A DNA stretch of 64,000 nucleotides from Pseudomonas graminis (GTDB lineage Bacteria; Pseudomonadota; Gammaproteobacteria; Pseudomonadales; Pseudomonadaceae): assembly GCF_013201545.1 (NCBI RefSeq), contig NZ_CP053746.1:3982501-4046500 (forward strand), in the 5' to 3' direction. The position numbers and the translations under genes are program-made. The notes below the pieces were generated by a model. That model was not told the origin of the DNA. It made no database searches and was given only the letters and a program-made list of their open reading frames with translations. Positions 8,890 through 17,153 of this stretch are shown here, piece after piece (position 1 is the stretch's first letter; each line of letters begins with the position of its first letter).

Positions 8890-10080
8890 ATGAGCCTGCC
8901 GCTGGATGGCATCAAGGTCATCGAGATGGGCCAACTGATCGCCGGGCCGTTCGCCGCGAAGATCCTCGCGGACTTCGGTGCCGAGGTGATCAAGATCGAG
9001 CCGCCAGGCTCCGGCGACCCTCTGCGCAAATGGCGCCTGCTGCACAACGGCACGTCGGTGTGGTGGGCCGCTCAGTCGCGCAACAAGCAGTCCGTGACCC
9101 TCGACCTGCGTCAGGCCGAAGCCCACGACGTGGTCAAGCGCTTGGTCAAGGACGCCGACATCCTCATCGAGAACTTCCGCCCCGGCACCCTGGAGAAATG
9201 GGGGCTGGGCTGGGAGACCCTGAGCGCCATCAACCCCGGGCTGATCATGTTGCGGGTCTCGGGTTACGGCCAGTCCGGGCCTTACCGCGACCTGCCGGGC
9301 TTCGGCGTGATCGGCGAAGCCATGGGCGGTTTGCGGCATCTGTCCGGTGAGTCCGGCCGTACGCCGGTGCGCGTGGGCGTGTCCATCGGCGATTCGCTGT
9401 CGGCCCTGCACGGGGTGATCGGCGTGCTGCTGGCGCTGCGTCACCGTGAACAGCATCAGGGCGCCGGTCAGCAGGTGGACGTCGCGCTGTACGAATCGGT
9501 GTTCAACATGATGGAAAGCCTGATCCCCGAGCATTCGGTGTTCGGGGCGGTGCGGGAACCCGCTGGCAGCAGCCTGCCGGGGATCGCGCCGAGTAATGCC
9601 TACCGTTGCCAGGACGGAAAGTACGCTTTGATCGCCGGCAATGGGGACAGCATTTACAAGCGCCTGATGGAAAAGATCGACCGCCCGGACCTGGCCAATG
9701 ACCCGGAGCTTGAGCACAACGACGGCCGCGTGCGCCATGTCGCGCGCATCGATGCGGCGATCTCCACCTGGACGGCCGAGCGAGGACTGGACGAAGTACT
9801 GGCTGCGCTCAAAGACGCGAATATCCCGGCCGGGAAAATCTACGACGCCGCCGACATCGCCGCCGACCCCCACTATCAGGCGCGGGACATGCTGCTGCCC
9901 AGCCAACTGGATGACGGCACGCCGGTCACCTTACCCGGTGTAGTGCCCAAATTGCTGAGCACCCCGGGGCGAGTTCGATCCCGCGCCCCGACGTTGGGCC
10001 AACACACAGACGCCGTACTCAGCGGTGTGGGCATCGACGCCGCTACCCGCGAGCAGTGGCGCGCGCGCGGCCTCATCTAA
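8890..10080 (+). CDS. CaiB/BaiF (family III) CoA transferase
   Basis: 396 residues, full family length. It opens with the conserved LDGIKVIEMGQLIAGPFA and FGAEVIKIEPPGSGDP motifs, continues with VTLDLRQAEA, and has the catalytic Asp in VSIGDSLSALHG. Enzymes of this family transfer CoA between carboxylic acids, and the partner pair is not evident. AAGGA precedes the ATG. No acyl-CoA dehydrogenase or lyase gene lies beside it, so the pathway is unknown. Confidence 0.92.
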   Translation: MSLPLDGIKVIEMGQLIAGPFAAKILADFGAEVIKIEPPGSGDPLRKWRLLHNGTSVWWAAQSRNKQSVTLDLRQAEAHDVVKRLVKDADILIENFRPGTLEKWGLGWETLSAINPGLIMLRVSGYGQSGPYRDLPGFGVIGEAMGGLRHLSGESGRTPVRVGVSIGDSLSALHGVIGVLLALRHREQHQGAGQQVDVALYESVFNMMESLIPEHSVFGAVREPAGSSLPGIAPSNAYRCQDGKYALIAGNGDSIYKRLMEKIDRPDLANDPELEHNDGRVRHVARIDAAISTWTAERGLDEVLAALKDANIPAGKIYDAADIAADPHYQARDMLLPSQLDDGTPVTLPGVVPKLLSTPGRVRSRAPTLGQHTDAVLSGVGIDAATREQWRARGLI

Positions 10081-10213
10081 TCGTCATGAGCAGCCCGAAT
10101 GAAGCGCCTGTACCTGCAGGAAGTCGCCACCCGCAATGGCTTTCAGAACTCACCATCAGTTTCACAACACTTGGGGTATGGCGCTGGCCAATACCCCCAC
10201 GGAGCGTACGCAA

Positions 10214-10591
10214 ATGATTGATCACCTTGACCATCTGGTCCTGACCACCATCGATATTGAGGCCTGTAAAGACTTCTACGTGCGCGTGATGGGCATGGAA
10301 TTGCAAACCTTCGGCAGCGGCCGTCTGGCGTTTCGCTTTGGCAACCAGAAGATCAACGTTCACGAGCGCGGTCACGAGTTCGAACCCAAGGCTCACCTCC
10401 CGGTGCCGGGCGCGCTGGACCTGTGCTTCATTGCCAGCCAGAGCCTTGACGCGGTGATCGCGCATTTGCAGGCCGAGGCGTGGCCGATCGTGGAAGGGCC
10501 GGTTGAGCGCACCGGCGCGACGGAGCCGATTCGGTCGGTTTACGTGCGTGATCCCGATTTAAATCTGATCGAGATTTCCGAGCTGCGGTGA
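10214..10591 (+). CDS. VOC-family (glyoxalase/dioxygenase fold) protein
   Basis: 125 residues with two beta-alpha-beta-beta-beta modules: HLDHLVLTTIDIEACKDFY at the start, a central LDLCFIA, and DPDLNLIEISEL at the end. His near residue 6 and Glu near 122 are the usual metal ligands. The sequence resembles the 'VOC virulence protein' branch found in pseudomonads. The frame is open from 10136, but GGAG nine bases before the ATG at 10214 and the domain boundary set the start. The substrate is unknown. Confidence 0.85.
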   Translation: MIDHLDHLVLTTIDIEACKDFYVRVMGMELQTFGSGRLAFRFGNQKINVHERGHEFEPKAHLPVPGALDLCFIASQSLDAVIAHLQAEAWPIVEGPVERTGATEPIRSVYVRDPDLNLIEISELR

Positions 10592-10742
10592 CAGTATTCC
10601 AGCCGCTGAAGACATGGCGGATGTACCGGAGTCTTCGCGAGCACGGTCGCCCACAATTACCTCATTCGCCTGTAACAGCTGCAGTGCCGGCATGTTTGAT
10701 GAGTGACCGGGGTAGCGCTTCACCTTGCACACGGAAAGGACG

Positions 10743-11300
10743 TCAGATTTCCCGCTGCTGATCGACGTGCAAGGATTTGTAGCGCGCCATCGCATCGGTA
10801 AGCCGGCGATTCAAATAGTCATTGGTAGGCCCGAGCGCCGCCAGAATCTGCGCAGATTCCTCGTGATAAGACGCGCGCTTTTCCAGGGACCACGTCGATG
10901 GCGCGGATTGGAGATTGGTGATCCGGTCACACAACTTGATCGCCGCCGCTTCCCGGGAATGCGCCGCGATCGCCTGGAAATAGCCCTCGTCCGAGAAAGG
11001 CACGATCAGGTTCTTGCTCAGGCAGGCGACGGTCGAGGCGACAGCGGCGCCGAACACCTCAGCCAGTGCCTCTTCCGAGGTCCCCGTGTCCTCGATTACG
11101 TCGTGCAGAAGCGCGGCGGGCATCGCGATGGTCAGGTCACCAATGTCACTTTCCCGATCCGCGAAAATCAATTCGTTCGCCACCATCGCGACATGGGTCG
11201 TGTACGGCAGATTCGATCCTTTCATCAGTTGCCCGACGTGGGCGTGGGAGGCGAACAGCCAGGCTTTGTTGTAAAGGCGCTGCAGGTCGGTTGACGTCAA
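10743..11300 (-). CDS. HD-domain phosphohydrolase (SpoT/MESH1-like)
   Basis: 185 residues forming a single HD domain like the (p)ppGpp hydrolase half of SpoT and the small MESH1 type: PYTTHVAMVA supplies the first His, LLHDVIEDT the HD pair plus the ED motif, and KLCDRITNL the last Asp. No synthetase, TGS or ACT domain is present. (p)ppGpp or nucleotide hydrolysis is therefore a family-based inference. It ends tail-to-tail with the VOC gene, 151 bases away. Confidence 0.8.
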   Translation of the reverse strand: MTSTDLQRLYNKAWLFASHAHVGQLMKGSNLPYTTHVAMVANELIFADRESDIGDLTIAMPAALLHDVIEDTGTSEEALAEVFGAAVASTVACLSKNLIVPFSDEGYFQAIAAHSREAAAIKLCDRITNLQSAPSTWSLEKRASYHEESAQILAALGPTNDYLNRRLTDAMARYKSLHVDQQREI

Positions 11301-11389
11301 GCGTTTCGCTCCTGAAGTGGGTGTTTACTCATTGGGGATGCATCGCTTCGAGCCTGGCTTTTGTATCAGTTCTGCCAGTCCAGACACAA

Positions 11390-11830
11390 TCAACCCAGAA
11401 CCGTCCCCTCCAAACCCTCATGCCCCTGCACAATCAATTCCCTGACCAATCCCTCAAATTCCGCCTCAGTCCCGGCTTCCCGCACTTCGAACCCAGCACT
11501 CCAGCGCACCACACAACGATCGACCGACCCCGCAACCTCATCCACTCGAATCTGCGCCCGATACCCATCCACCGGCAACGGCGACTCCTCGAACACGTAA
11601 GCCAACGCCCTGAGCCCATCGTCAAATTCAGTCAAACGCTCCCGCAATACGGCACCGTCCGCGAGCGCCAGCCGCCGGACCGCACCCACCCGCAAAATCC
11701 CGGCTTCACCCTTGATGCCGCTCTTCACAATCGCCGGATGCCAGTCCGCGATTCCGCCAAACTCCCGCAGCACCTTCCACGCCTGATCCGCACTGCACGG
11801 CAAACCTGCGCTGTACTCAACTAATACCAT
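11390..11830 (-). CDS. SRPBCC-family (polyketide cyclase/dehydrase-like) protein
   Basis: 146 residues with the START/Bet v1 pattern: VEYSAGLPCSADQAWKVLREFGG, WHPAIVKSG, VGAVRRLALADG and a long C-terminal helix. These proteins bind hydrophobic ligands in a helix-grip cavity. It stands alone on the minus strand between the HD gene and the NTF2-like gene. No catalytic residues can be assigned. Confidence 0.8.
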   Translation of the reverse strand: MVLVEYSAGLPCSADQAWKVLREFGGIADWHPAIVKSGIKGEAGILRVGAVRRLALADGAVLRERLTEFDDGLRALAYVFEESPLPVDGYRAQIRVDEVAGSVDRCVVRWSAGFEVREAGTEAEFEGLVRELIVQGHEGLEGTVLG

Positions 11831-11961
11831 CTCTGCTGTCTCCCAAATAACTTACGCTGCGACTCAAAGAACGCTCAATACCCAGCCGCTAGAACCCGGC
11901 ACGCAAGTCCCGAAGCCAAAACACCAAGACCTGCGTCCATAAAATTCATCGCAGTAAAAAC

Positions 11962-12348
11962 CTACCCCTCAAACTGGTGATAAACCTTGGCAATCACCTT
12001 CCAGTCGCCATTGATCTTGATCAACGTCAGGTAGTCGTTGTAATCCGCCCCAATGGCGTCCTTCTCCATGTCCACCCGCACCACAGCCGTAGTCGGCGTA
12101 ATCGCCAGCACATCCAGCCGCGTCGTGATGTCCGCTGCTTTACCGTTGCTTTCAACAAAGTCATACAAGTTGCTGATCGGCCCCCCCAGCAATTGGCCGT
12201 TGGTAAAACCGTACATCACCGCCTCTTCATGAAAGGCCTGCTTGATCGTCGCAACGCTGCCTTCGCGCAGGCCTTTAACGTAGCGGCTGGCGGTAGTGAT
12301 GACAGCGTTGTACTCGTGTGTAGCAACGGCTTTGATGTTCTTGCTCAT
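11962..12348 (-). CDS. NTF2-like (SnoaL/lumazine-binding-like) protein
   Basis: 128 residues with the cone-shaped NTF2 fold pattern: a helical start, then YVKGLREGSVATIKQAFHEEA, strands VLAITPTTAVVRVDME and a closing WKVIAKVYHQF. Members are small cytosolic isomerases/hydrolases or ligand binders. It lies 61 bases after the SDR gene on the same strand and is probably the last gene of the OYE-SDR operon controlled by the TetR regulator. The substrate is unknown. Confidence 0.8.
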   Translation of the reverse strand: MSKNIKAVATHEYNAVITTASRYVKGLREGSVATIKQAFHEEAVMYGFTNGQLLGGPISNLYDFVESNGKAADITTRLDVLAITPTTAVVRVDMEKDAIGADYNDYLTLIKINGDWKVIAKVYHQFEG

Positions 12349-12409
12349 GTTGATGACTCCAGGGTTTGAGTTAGATAGGCGATGGCTTCAATGACCAACA
12401 GCCGCGCAA

Positions 12410-13153
12410 TCACCAGTCCTGTCGGGTGGGTGAAATGATCAGGTCGTTGACGGTGACGTTGGCGGGCTGATTCAGCGCGTAGATGATGGCGCGGCTGATG
12501 TCTTCCGGCGCGATGGCAATTTCGTTGAGCGCATGTGCCGCTTTGCGGCCAGCGGGGTCGGTGACTTTGTCCGCCCAGCCGGTGTTAATGACGCCGGGGC
12601 TGACGGTGTTGACGCGGATGCCATGGTGCACGCCCAGCTCCTTGCGCATGGATTCGGTCATGGCTTGCACGAAGAATTTGGTCGCGCTGTAGACGCCGGC
12701 GCCGGGGCCGACCTGGTGGCCTGCCACCGAATCCATGTTGAGGATCTGCCCGGATTTCTGTTCAAGCATGAAGGGCAGGGTGGCGGCGATGGTGTTCAGG
12801 TAGCCCTTGATGTTGACGTCGATCATGGCGTTCCAGTCCTGGGTCACGAGGTCAACCCAGTGGGAGAACAGCATCAGGCCGGCGTTGTTGACGAGGATGT
12901 CGACCGAGCCGTAGGTGTCTTTGGCGAACTGCGCCAAAGCGCGCGTCTGTTCAGCGTCGGTCACGTCGGTGACAAAACTGGACGCCTCGTAACCGGCTGC
13001 GCGGAGTTTGCTGACCAGCGCGGCGAGGCCTTTCTCATCCAGCGCGGCAGCAACGACGTTAACCCCTTGGGCGGCCAATTCTCGGGCGGTTGCAGCGCCG
13101 ATGCCTGAAGACGCACCGGTGACGATGGCGGTTTTCTGGTCCAGATAATTCAT
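12410..13153 (-). CDS. Short-chain dehydrogenase/reductase
   Basis: 247 residues, classical SDR. The NAD(P)-binding TGASSGIGAA lies at the N terminus, then NNAGLM, a catalytic Ser in MDSVAGHQ, and the YSATK catalytic Tyr-Lys pair. GAGGA is nine bases before the ATG at 13153 and only three bases before an in-frame ATG at 13159; I prefer 13153, and the two differ by two residues. It lies between the old yellow enzyme and NTF2-like genes and probably shares their TetR-regulated transcript, suggesting conversion of a reactive carbonyl or enone. Confidence 0.9.
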   Translation of the reverse strand: MNYLDQKTAIVTGASSGIGAATARELAAQGVNVVAAALDEKGLAALVSKLRAAGYEASSFVTDVTDAEQTRALAQFAKDTYGSVDILVNNAGLMLFSHWVDLVTQDWNAMIDVNIKGYLNTIAATLPFMLEQKSGQILNMDSVAGHQVGPGAGVYSATKFFVQAMTESMRKELGVHHGIRVNTVSPGVINTGWADKVTDPAGRKAAHALNEIAIAPEDISRAIIYALNQPANVTVNDLIISPTRQDW

Positions 13154-13267
13154 GATCATGTTTCCTCAAATTCAAGGCGTGCGGGCAGCGTCGGCTTTCC
13201 TGAGAAAGCCTTGCCGTTCAGTCGTTAGTGAATGCGGTGCTAGAAAACGCTGCGGTTGCCAGCGCTG

Positions 13268-14371
13268 TTAGTAAGTGCCCAGCGGCCAGTCGGTGTAGCC
13301 CTTGGCGCCGCCGCCGTAATAGGTTTCGCGCGGGGCGATGGTCAGTTCGGCGCCATGGCGCAGACGCGCGACCAGGTCCGGGTTGGAGATGAACAGGCGA
13401 CCGAACGCGACGGCGTCGATCTTGCCCTGGGCGCGGCGCTCCACGGCCATGTCCAGGTCGTAGTTGTTGTTGCCAATGAACGGACCGTTGAACTGGGCAC
13501 TCAAGGCATCCATGTCGACGCCTTCCGGGACTTCACGGGAGGTGGCGGTCGCGCCTTCGACAAAGTGCAGGTACGCCAGATTGAAGCGGTTCAACTGCTG
13601 AATCAGGTACCCGTGCAACGCCATGACGTTGCTGTCCGGCGGCGTATTACCCGCATCCGGCGTGACCGGCGACAGCCGAATGCCCACGCGGTCATGGCCC
13701 CAGATGTCGACGATGGCCTGGGTGACTTCCAGCGTCAGCCGCGCGCGGTTTTCAATCGAGCCGCCATATTGATCGGTGCGCTGATTAGTGGAGTCGCGCA
13801 GGAACTGGTCGAGCAGGTAGCTGTTCGCCGAGTGGACCTCGAGGCCGTCGAACCCTGCGCGCTTGGCGTTCTCGGCCGCGTGCTTGTACTGCTCGATGAT
13901 GCCGGGGATCTCGTCGGTTTCCAGCGCGCGGGGCATCGACACCGGGACGAAGCCGTCGACCGTGTAGGTGTTGCCCTCGGCCTGAATGGCGGACGGCGCG
14001 ACCGGGGCTTCGCCGTTGGGCTGCAGGTCGACGCTGGAGAATCGGCCCACGTGCCAGAGCTGGCTGACGATCTTGCCGCCAGCCGCGTGCACGGCGTCGG
14101 TGACTTTGCGCCAGCCGGCGACCTGCGCTTTGCTCCAGATCCCGGGCGTCGCTGCATAGCCGCGTCCCTGGGCGGAGATGTTGGTGGCTTCGGCCACGAT
14201 CAACCCGGCGGTGGCGCGCTGGGCGTAGTAAATGGCGTGCAGTTCACCGGGCACGCCGTCTTCTTCGTAGCGGCTGCGGGTGACGGGTGCCATGACGATG
14301 CGGTTGGCCATCTTGATGGCGCCCATCTGCACGGGGGAAAACAAGTCGGTGCTGTTGCTGATGTCAGTCAT
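13268..14371 (-). CDS. Old yellow enzyme family alkene reductase (NemA-like)
   Basis: 367 residues, an FMN-dependent TIM-barrel ene-reductase of the NemA/XenB type. Visible features are NRIVMAPVTRSR near the N terminus, SQLWHVGRFS, the substrate-binding His/Asn pair in EVHSANSYLLDQFLRDSTNQR and YGGSIENRARL. It would reduce electrophilic alkenes such as quinones or N-ethylmaleimide with NAD(P)H. The gene starts 20 bases downstream of an operator-like GACCGGTCGTCTAC, and the same motif precedes the adjacent TetR gene, as in the nemRA arrangement of E. coli. It leads an operon with the SDR and NTF2-like genes. Confidence 0.92.
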   Translation of the reverse strand: MTDISNSTDLFSPVQMGAIKMANRIVMAPVTRSRYEEDGVPGELHAIYYAQRATAGLIVAEATNISAQGRGYAATPGIWSKAQVAGWRKVTDAVHAAGGKIVSQLWHVGRFSSVDLQPNGEAPVAPSAIQAEGNTYTVDGFVPVSMPRALETDEIPGIIEQYKHAAENAKRAGFDGLEVHSANSYLLDQFLRDSTNQRTDQYGGSIENRARLTLEVTQAIVDIWGHDRVGIRLSPVTPDAGNTPPDSNVMALHGYLIQQLNRFNLAYLHFVEGATATSREVPEGVDMDALSAQFNGPFIGNNNYDLDMAVERRAQGKIDAVAFGRLFISNPDLVARLRHGAELTIAPRETYYGGGAKGYTDWPLGTY

Positions 14372-14391
14372 TGATAATTACTCGCATATTT

Positions 14392-14405
14392 GACCGGTCG
14401 TCTAC
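14392..14405. promoter_or_regulatory. Operator-like site 1 (TetR/NemR-type box) before the OYE gene
   Basis: GACCGGTCGTCTAC lies 20 bases upstream of the OYE start. The core GACCGGTC is self-complementary. An identical 14-mer occurs before the neighbouring tetR-type gene. Position and duplication indicate the binding site of that regulator. Confidence 0.65.
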
Positions 14406-14414
14406 CAATCTTTG

Positions 14415-14444
14415 AAAAAAAAGCGCCTGCTACCGCAGCAGGCG
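14415..14444 (-). terminator. Rho-independent terminator of the tetR-type gene
   Basis: Read on the minus strand: CGCCTGCT, a GCGGT loop, AGCAGGCG, then a run of eight T. The stem overlaps the last codons and the TAG of the regulator gene, so termination falls before the OYE operon, which then needs its own promoter at site 1. Confidence 0.75.
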
Positions 14445-15011
14445 TTGGGTCAGGCTCATGGCCGTGTCGAAGGAGGTAGTGGACTTGTTCACCTTCACCA
14501 GAAGGGAAGCGCCCAGCCACAGTTGATACAGGGTTTCGGCGAAAGCCTCGCTGTCTTCTTCGATGTGCAGGCTGCCGTCTGCCACGCCCATGTCGACGCA
14601 GGCGGTGATGCGCTTGATGATCTTCGCGGTGCCGGCCTCCAGCACCCTGCGCATGTCTTCGGACAGGTCGCAGACTTCCGGACCCAGCTTGACCACCAGG
14701 CATTTGCCTTCCGGATGATCGGTGCCCTGGGTCTCGATCCAGTAATCGAAGTAGGCCAGCAGCTTTTCGACGCCGGTGCCTGATCGCGTCATGACGGTGT
14801 CGACACGGCCGAGGTACTCGGAGAAGTACTCATCGAGCAACGCGGCGCCGAACTCTTCCTTCGATTTGAAGTAATAGTAAAACGAGCCCTTGGGCACGCC
14901 CGCCGCGCTCACCACTTCTGCCAGGCCCACGGCAGTGTAGCCCTTGTGGGTCATCAGCGACTTGGCGACGTCGATGATGTGTTGGCGCATTTCCAGGTTG
15001 GGTTTCTTCAT
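14430..15011 (-). CDS. TetR/AcrR-family regulator (NemR-like)
   Basis: 193 residues from the ATG at 15011 (MKKPNLEMRQHII); an in-frame start 12 bases upstream is possible. The helix-turn-helix is clear: GYTAVGLAEVVSAAGV followed by PKGSFYYYFKSKEEF. The C-terminal ligand domain has a Cys (GKCLVV) and further Cys in LGPEVCDLSED and ITACVDMG, which could serve as redox or electrophile sensors as in NemR (inference). Its own promoter and that of the downstream OYE operon carry the same 14-base box, so autoregulation plus control of the operon is likely. Confidence 0.88.
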   Translation of the reverse strand: MKKPNLEMRQHIIDVAKSLMTHKGYTAVGLAEVVSAAGVPKGSFYYYFKSKEEFGAALLDEYFSEYLGRVDTVMTRSGTGVEKLLAYFDYWIETQGTDHPEGKCLVVKLGPEVCDLSEDMRRVLEAGTAKIIKRITACVDMGVADGSLHIEEDSEAFAETLYQLWLGASLLVKVNKSTTSFDTAMSLTQRLLR

Positions 15012-15037
15012 AATGCGCAGCACCTTAAGACAAAACT

Positions 15038-15051
15038 GACCGGTCGTCTAC
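15038..15051. promoter_or_regulatory. Operator-like site 2 before the tetR-type gene
   Basis: A second exact GACCGGTCGTCTAC in the same orientation as site 1 stands 27 bases upstream of the regulator's ATG. This is consistent with autorepression. Confidence 0.65.
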
Positions 15052-15081
15052 AAGGGCTCTGTCAGGTGCGATGAACGGCAG

Positions 15082-15567
15082 TCACAACAACCGCATCCCC
15101 ATTTCATAAGCCCGTGTCTCAAACCCGAGCTCTTCATACAGCCGCCGCGCATGGGTATTGAAGCCCCACACCGACAGCCGAATGTCCTGCGCGCCGCGTT
15201 CCAGCGCCCATGCTTTCACGTGCTCAATCAACCCACGGCCCAGGCCTTTCCCCCAGAAAACCTGGGCCACGCACACCGAGCCAATCCGCGCGAATGCCAT
15301 CGGCTGCATCAAAGGCCCACCTGCTGAAAACATCCCCGCGCTGACAAACCCCGCCGCTCGATCCCCGACGAACGCCAGGAAAACCACCTGCTCCGGGTTG
15401 TTAAGAAAGCTCAGCCAGTGAGGGGCATCGCGGGTGTGATCGAGGGTTTCATCTGTGTAAATATCGGGACGCTCCGCGTGGTGAATGGCGTTGAGTAGCT
15501 GCCCCAGTTCGCAGATTGCCGTCACGTCCTCGACCATGGCTTGTCGGTAGCTGATCACTTCGTCCAT
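15082..15567 (-). CDS. GNAT-family N-acetyltransferase
   Basis: 161 residues with the acetyl-CoA site VCVAQVFWGKGLGRGLIEHV (motif A Q/RxxGxG/A) and the closing NTHARRLYEELGFE (motif B). This is a typical single-domain GNAT. It starts seven bases after the stop of the LysR gene on the same strand, so the two may be co-transcribed. The acceptor substrate is unknown. Confidence 0.88.
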   Translation of the reverse strand: MDEVISYRQAMVEDVTAICELGQLLNAIHHAERPDIYTDETLDHTRDAPHWLSFLNNPEQVVFLAFVGDRAAGFVSAGMFSAGGPLMQPMAFARIGSVCVAQVFWGKGLGRGLIEHVKAWALERGAQDIRLSVWGFNTHARRLYEELGFETRAYEMGMRLL

Positions 15568-15574
15568 CGCACTT

Positions 15575-16510
15575 TCATCCTTGTTTAATCGTTGCGGAAG
15601 ATCGGCTTTTGTACCCTTCGCCCATCAACTCCACAACCCAGTCGATGAACACCCGCAGCTTGATGCTGATGTGCCGGTTGGGCGGGAAGGCCACGTACAT
15701 CGGCATCGACTCCAGCTGCCAGTCCTCGAACAGCGCAACCAACTCACCGCTGTGCACGGACGGCTGGGCCATGTACTGCGGCAGCCAGAGGGCGCCCATG
15801 CCGGCAAGACCTGCCGCGAGGTACGCATTGCCGTCGTCCACCGAGAGCAAATAGCGGCTCTGCACCTGAACCCTTTCGCCGTCCCTCTGCAGCACCATCG
15901 GGAACAGCTGCCCGGTGCGCGCCCAGCGGTAGCCGACGATGCGGTGCTGCGGGTCTTCGAGGTCACGGGGATTAGCCGGCGTGCCTGCGCGCTGCAGATA
16001 CGCTGGGGACGCGTAGACGCCCAGCTTCAGGTCGGTGATGTGCCGGGCCATCAGCGATTGATCGGTGAGTTCGCCGCCGCGCACCACGCAGTCCACGTTT
16101 TCGCCGATGAGGTCGATCATCCGGTCGCTCACGCCCAGGTCGATCTGGATGTCGGGATAGCGGGCGTTGAAGTCTGGCAGCGCCGGGATCAGCACCATGC
16201 GGGCGAACGGGCTGGGCACGTCAACGCGCAAACGCCCTCGTGGCGCCGCGGAGGCAACGGACAGACCGGTTTCCGCGTCGTCCAGATCCGCCAGCACGCG
16301 CAGCGCACGTTCGTAGAACACCGCGCCGTCGGCGGTGACGTTGACCTTGCGCGTGGTGCGGTTGAGCAGCTTGACCCGCAACCGCGCTTCGAGCTGCTGC
16401 ACCAGTTGCGTTACCGTGGTCTTGCTCATGTGCAACGTGCCGGCGGCCTTGGTGAAACTGCCGGTTTCTACCACTCGAACGAACGCCTGCATCGCGTCGA
16501 AACGGTCCAT
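15575..16510 (-). CDS. LysR-family regulator
   Basis: 311 residues. An N-terminal winged helix-turn-helix (MDRFDAMQAFVRVVETGSFT; the recognition region reads MSKTTVTQLVQQLEARL) is followed by a periplasmic-binding-protein-like effector domain of the CrgA/PtxR-type group (VDVPSPFARMVLIPALPDF). The gene is divergent from the RidA-like gene, with 130 bases between, the usual geometry for a LysR regulator and its target. The GNAT gene may follow on the same transcript. Confidence 0.92.
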   Translation of the reverse strand: MDRFDAMQAFVRVVETGSFTKAAGTLHMSKTTVTQLVQQLEARLRVKLLNRTTRKVNVTADGAVFYERALRVLADLDDAETGLSVASAAPRGRLRVDVPSPFARMVLIPALPDFNARYPDIQIDLGVSDRMIDLIGENVDCVVRGGELTDQSLMARHITDLKLGVYASPAYLQRAGTPANPRDLEDPQHRIVGYRWARTGQLFPMVLQRDGERVQVQSRYLLSVDDGNAYLAAGLAGMGALWLPQYMAQPSVHSGELVALFEDWQLESMPMYVAFPPNRHISIKLRVFIDWVVELMGEGYKSRSSATIKQG

Positions 16511-16640
16511 CGCGCCACCTGATTGTTTGGAGAATGCAAACAGTCTTGATCAAGGCTGCTGGTTTATCCAGCGAATCCGCCGCCCTACAGTCTGCCCATC
16601 GAAACCACGGAGCATCCCGCTCCGCTGAAGGAGAAAGCCC

Positions 16641-17030
16641 ATGACTGTTCGTGACGTTGTATTCCCGCCCGGCCGCCACGCATTGTACGAGCGCAATCGC
16701 TACTCGCCGGCGATCAAATCCGCCGGCTTGCTGTTTGTCTCGGGGCAGGTCGGCAGCCGCGAAGATGGCTCGCCCGAGCCCGATCTGCGCGCCCAGGTCC
16801 GCCTGGCCTTCACCAATCTCAATGCCATTCTCAATGCCGCCGGTTGCACCTTCGATGACGTGATTGACGTCACCGTGTTCATGGTCGATCCGCAGTCGAC
16901 CTTCGAAAAGGCCTGGGAAGTGGTGCCGGAGTTCTGGGGCGAAGCGCCGCACCCGACCATCACGGCCGTCGGCGTGACCTGGCTGTATGGCTTCGACTTC
17001 GAGATCAAGGTCATCGCCAAGCTGCCTTAG
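16641..17030 (+). CDS. RidA/YjgF-family protein lacking the canonical Arg
   Basis: 129 residues, single Rid domain: YSPAIKSAGLLFVSGQVG near the N terminus and NLNAILNAAGCTFDDVIDVT in the middle. In true RidA an Arg before the final strand anchors the imine substrate. Here the matching stretch reads PTITAVGVTWLYG with no Arg, placing the protein in a non-deaminase-like Rid subgroup. It is divergent from a LysR gene that probably controls it. GGAG precedes the ATG. Confidence 0.85.
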   Translation: MTVRDVVFPPGRHALYERNRYSPAIKSAGLLFVSGQVGSREDGSPEPDLRAQVRLAFTNLNAILNAAGCTFDDVIDVTVFMVDPQSTFEKAWEVVPEFWGEAPHPTITAVGVTWLYGFDFEIKVIAKLP

Positions 17031-17153
17031 CACCCGACGCTCAATCCGCCGGCCACGCGTCAACGCAGTTGAAATCCTCGCCACAGCCCGACAGACTCAC
17101 GCCCCGTTTCGGCAGGTCGTGCCGGGCGGTGGCGAGAGAAGGGGCTGCAAACG

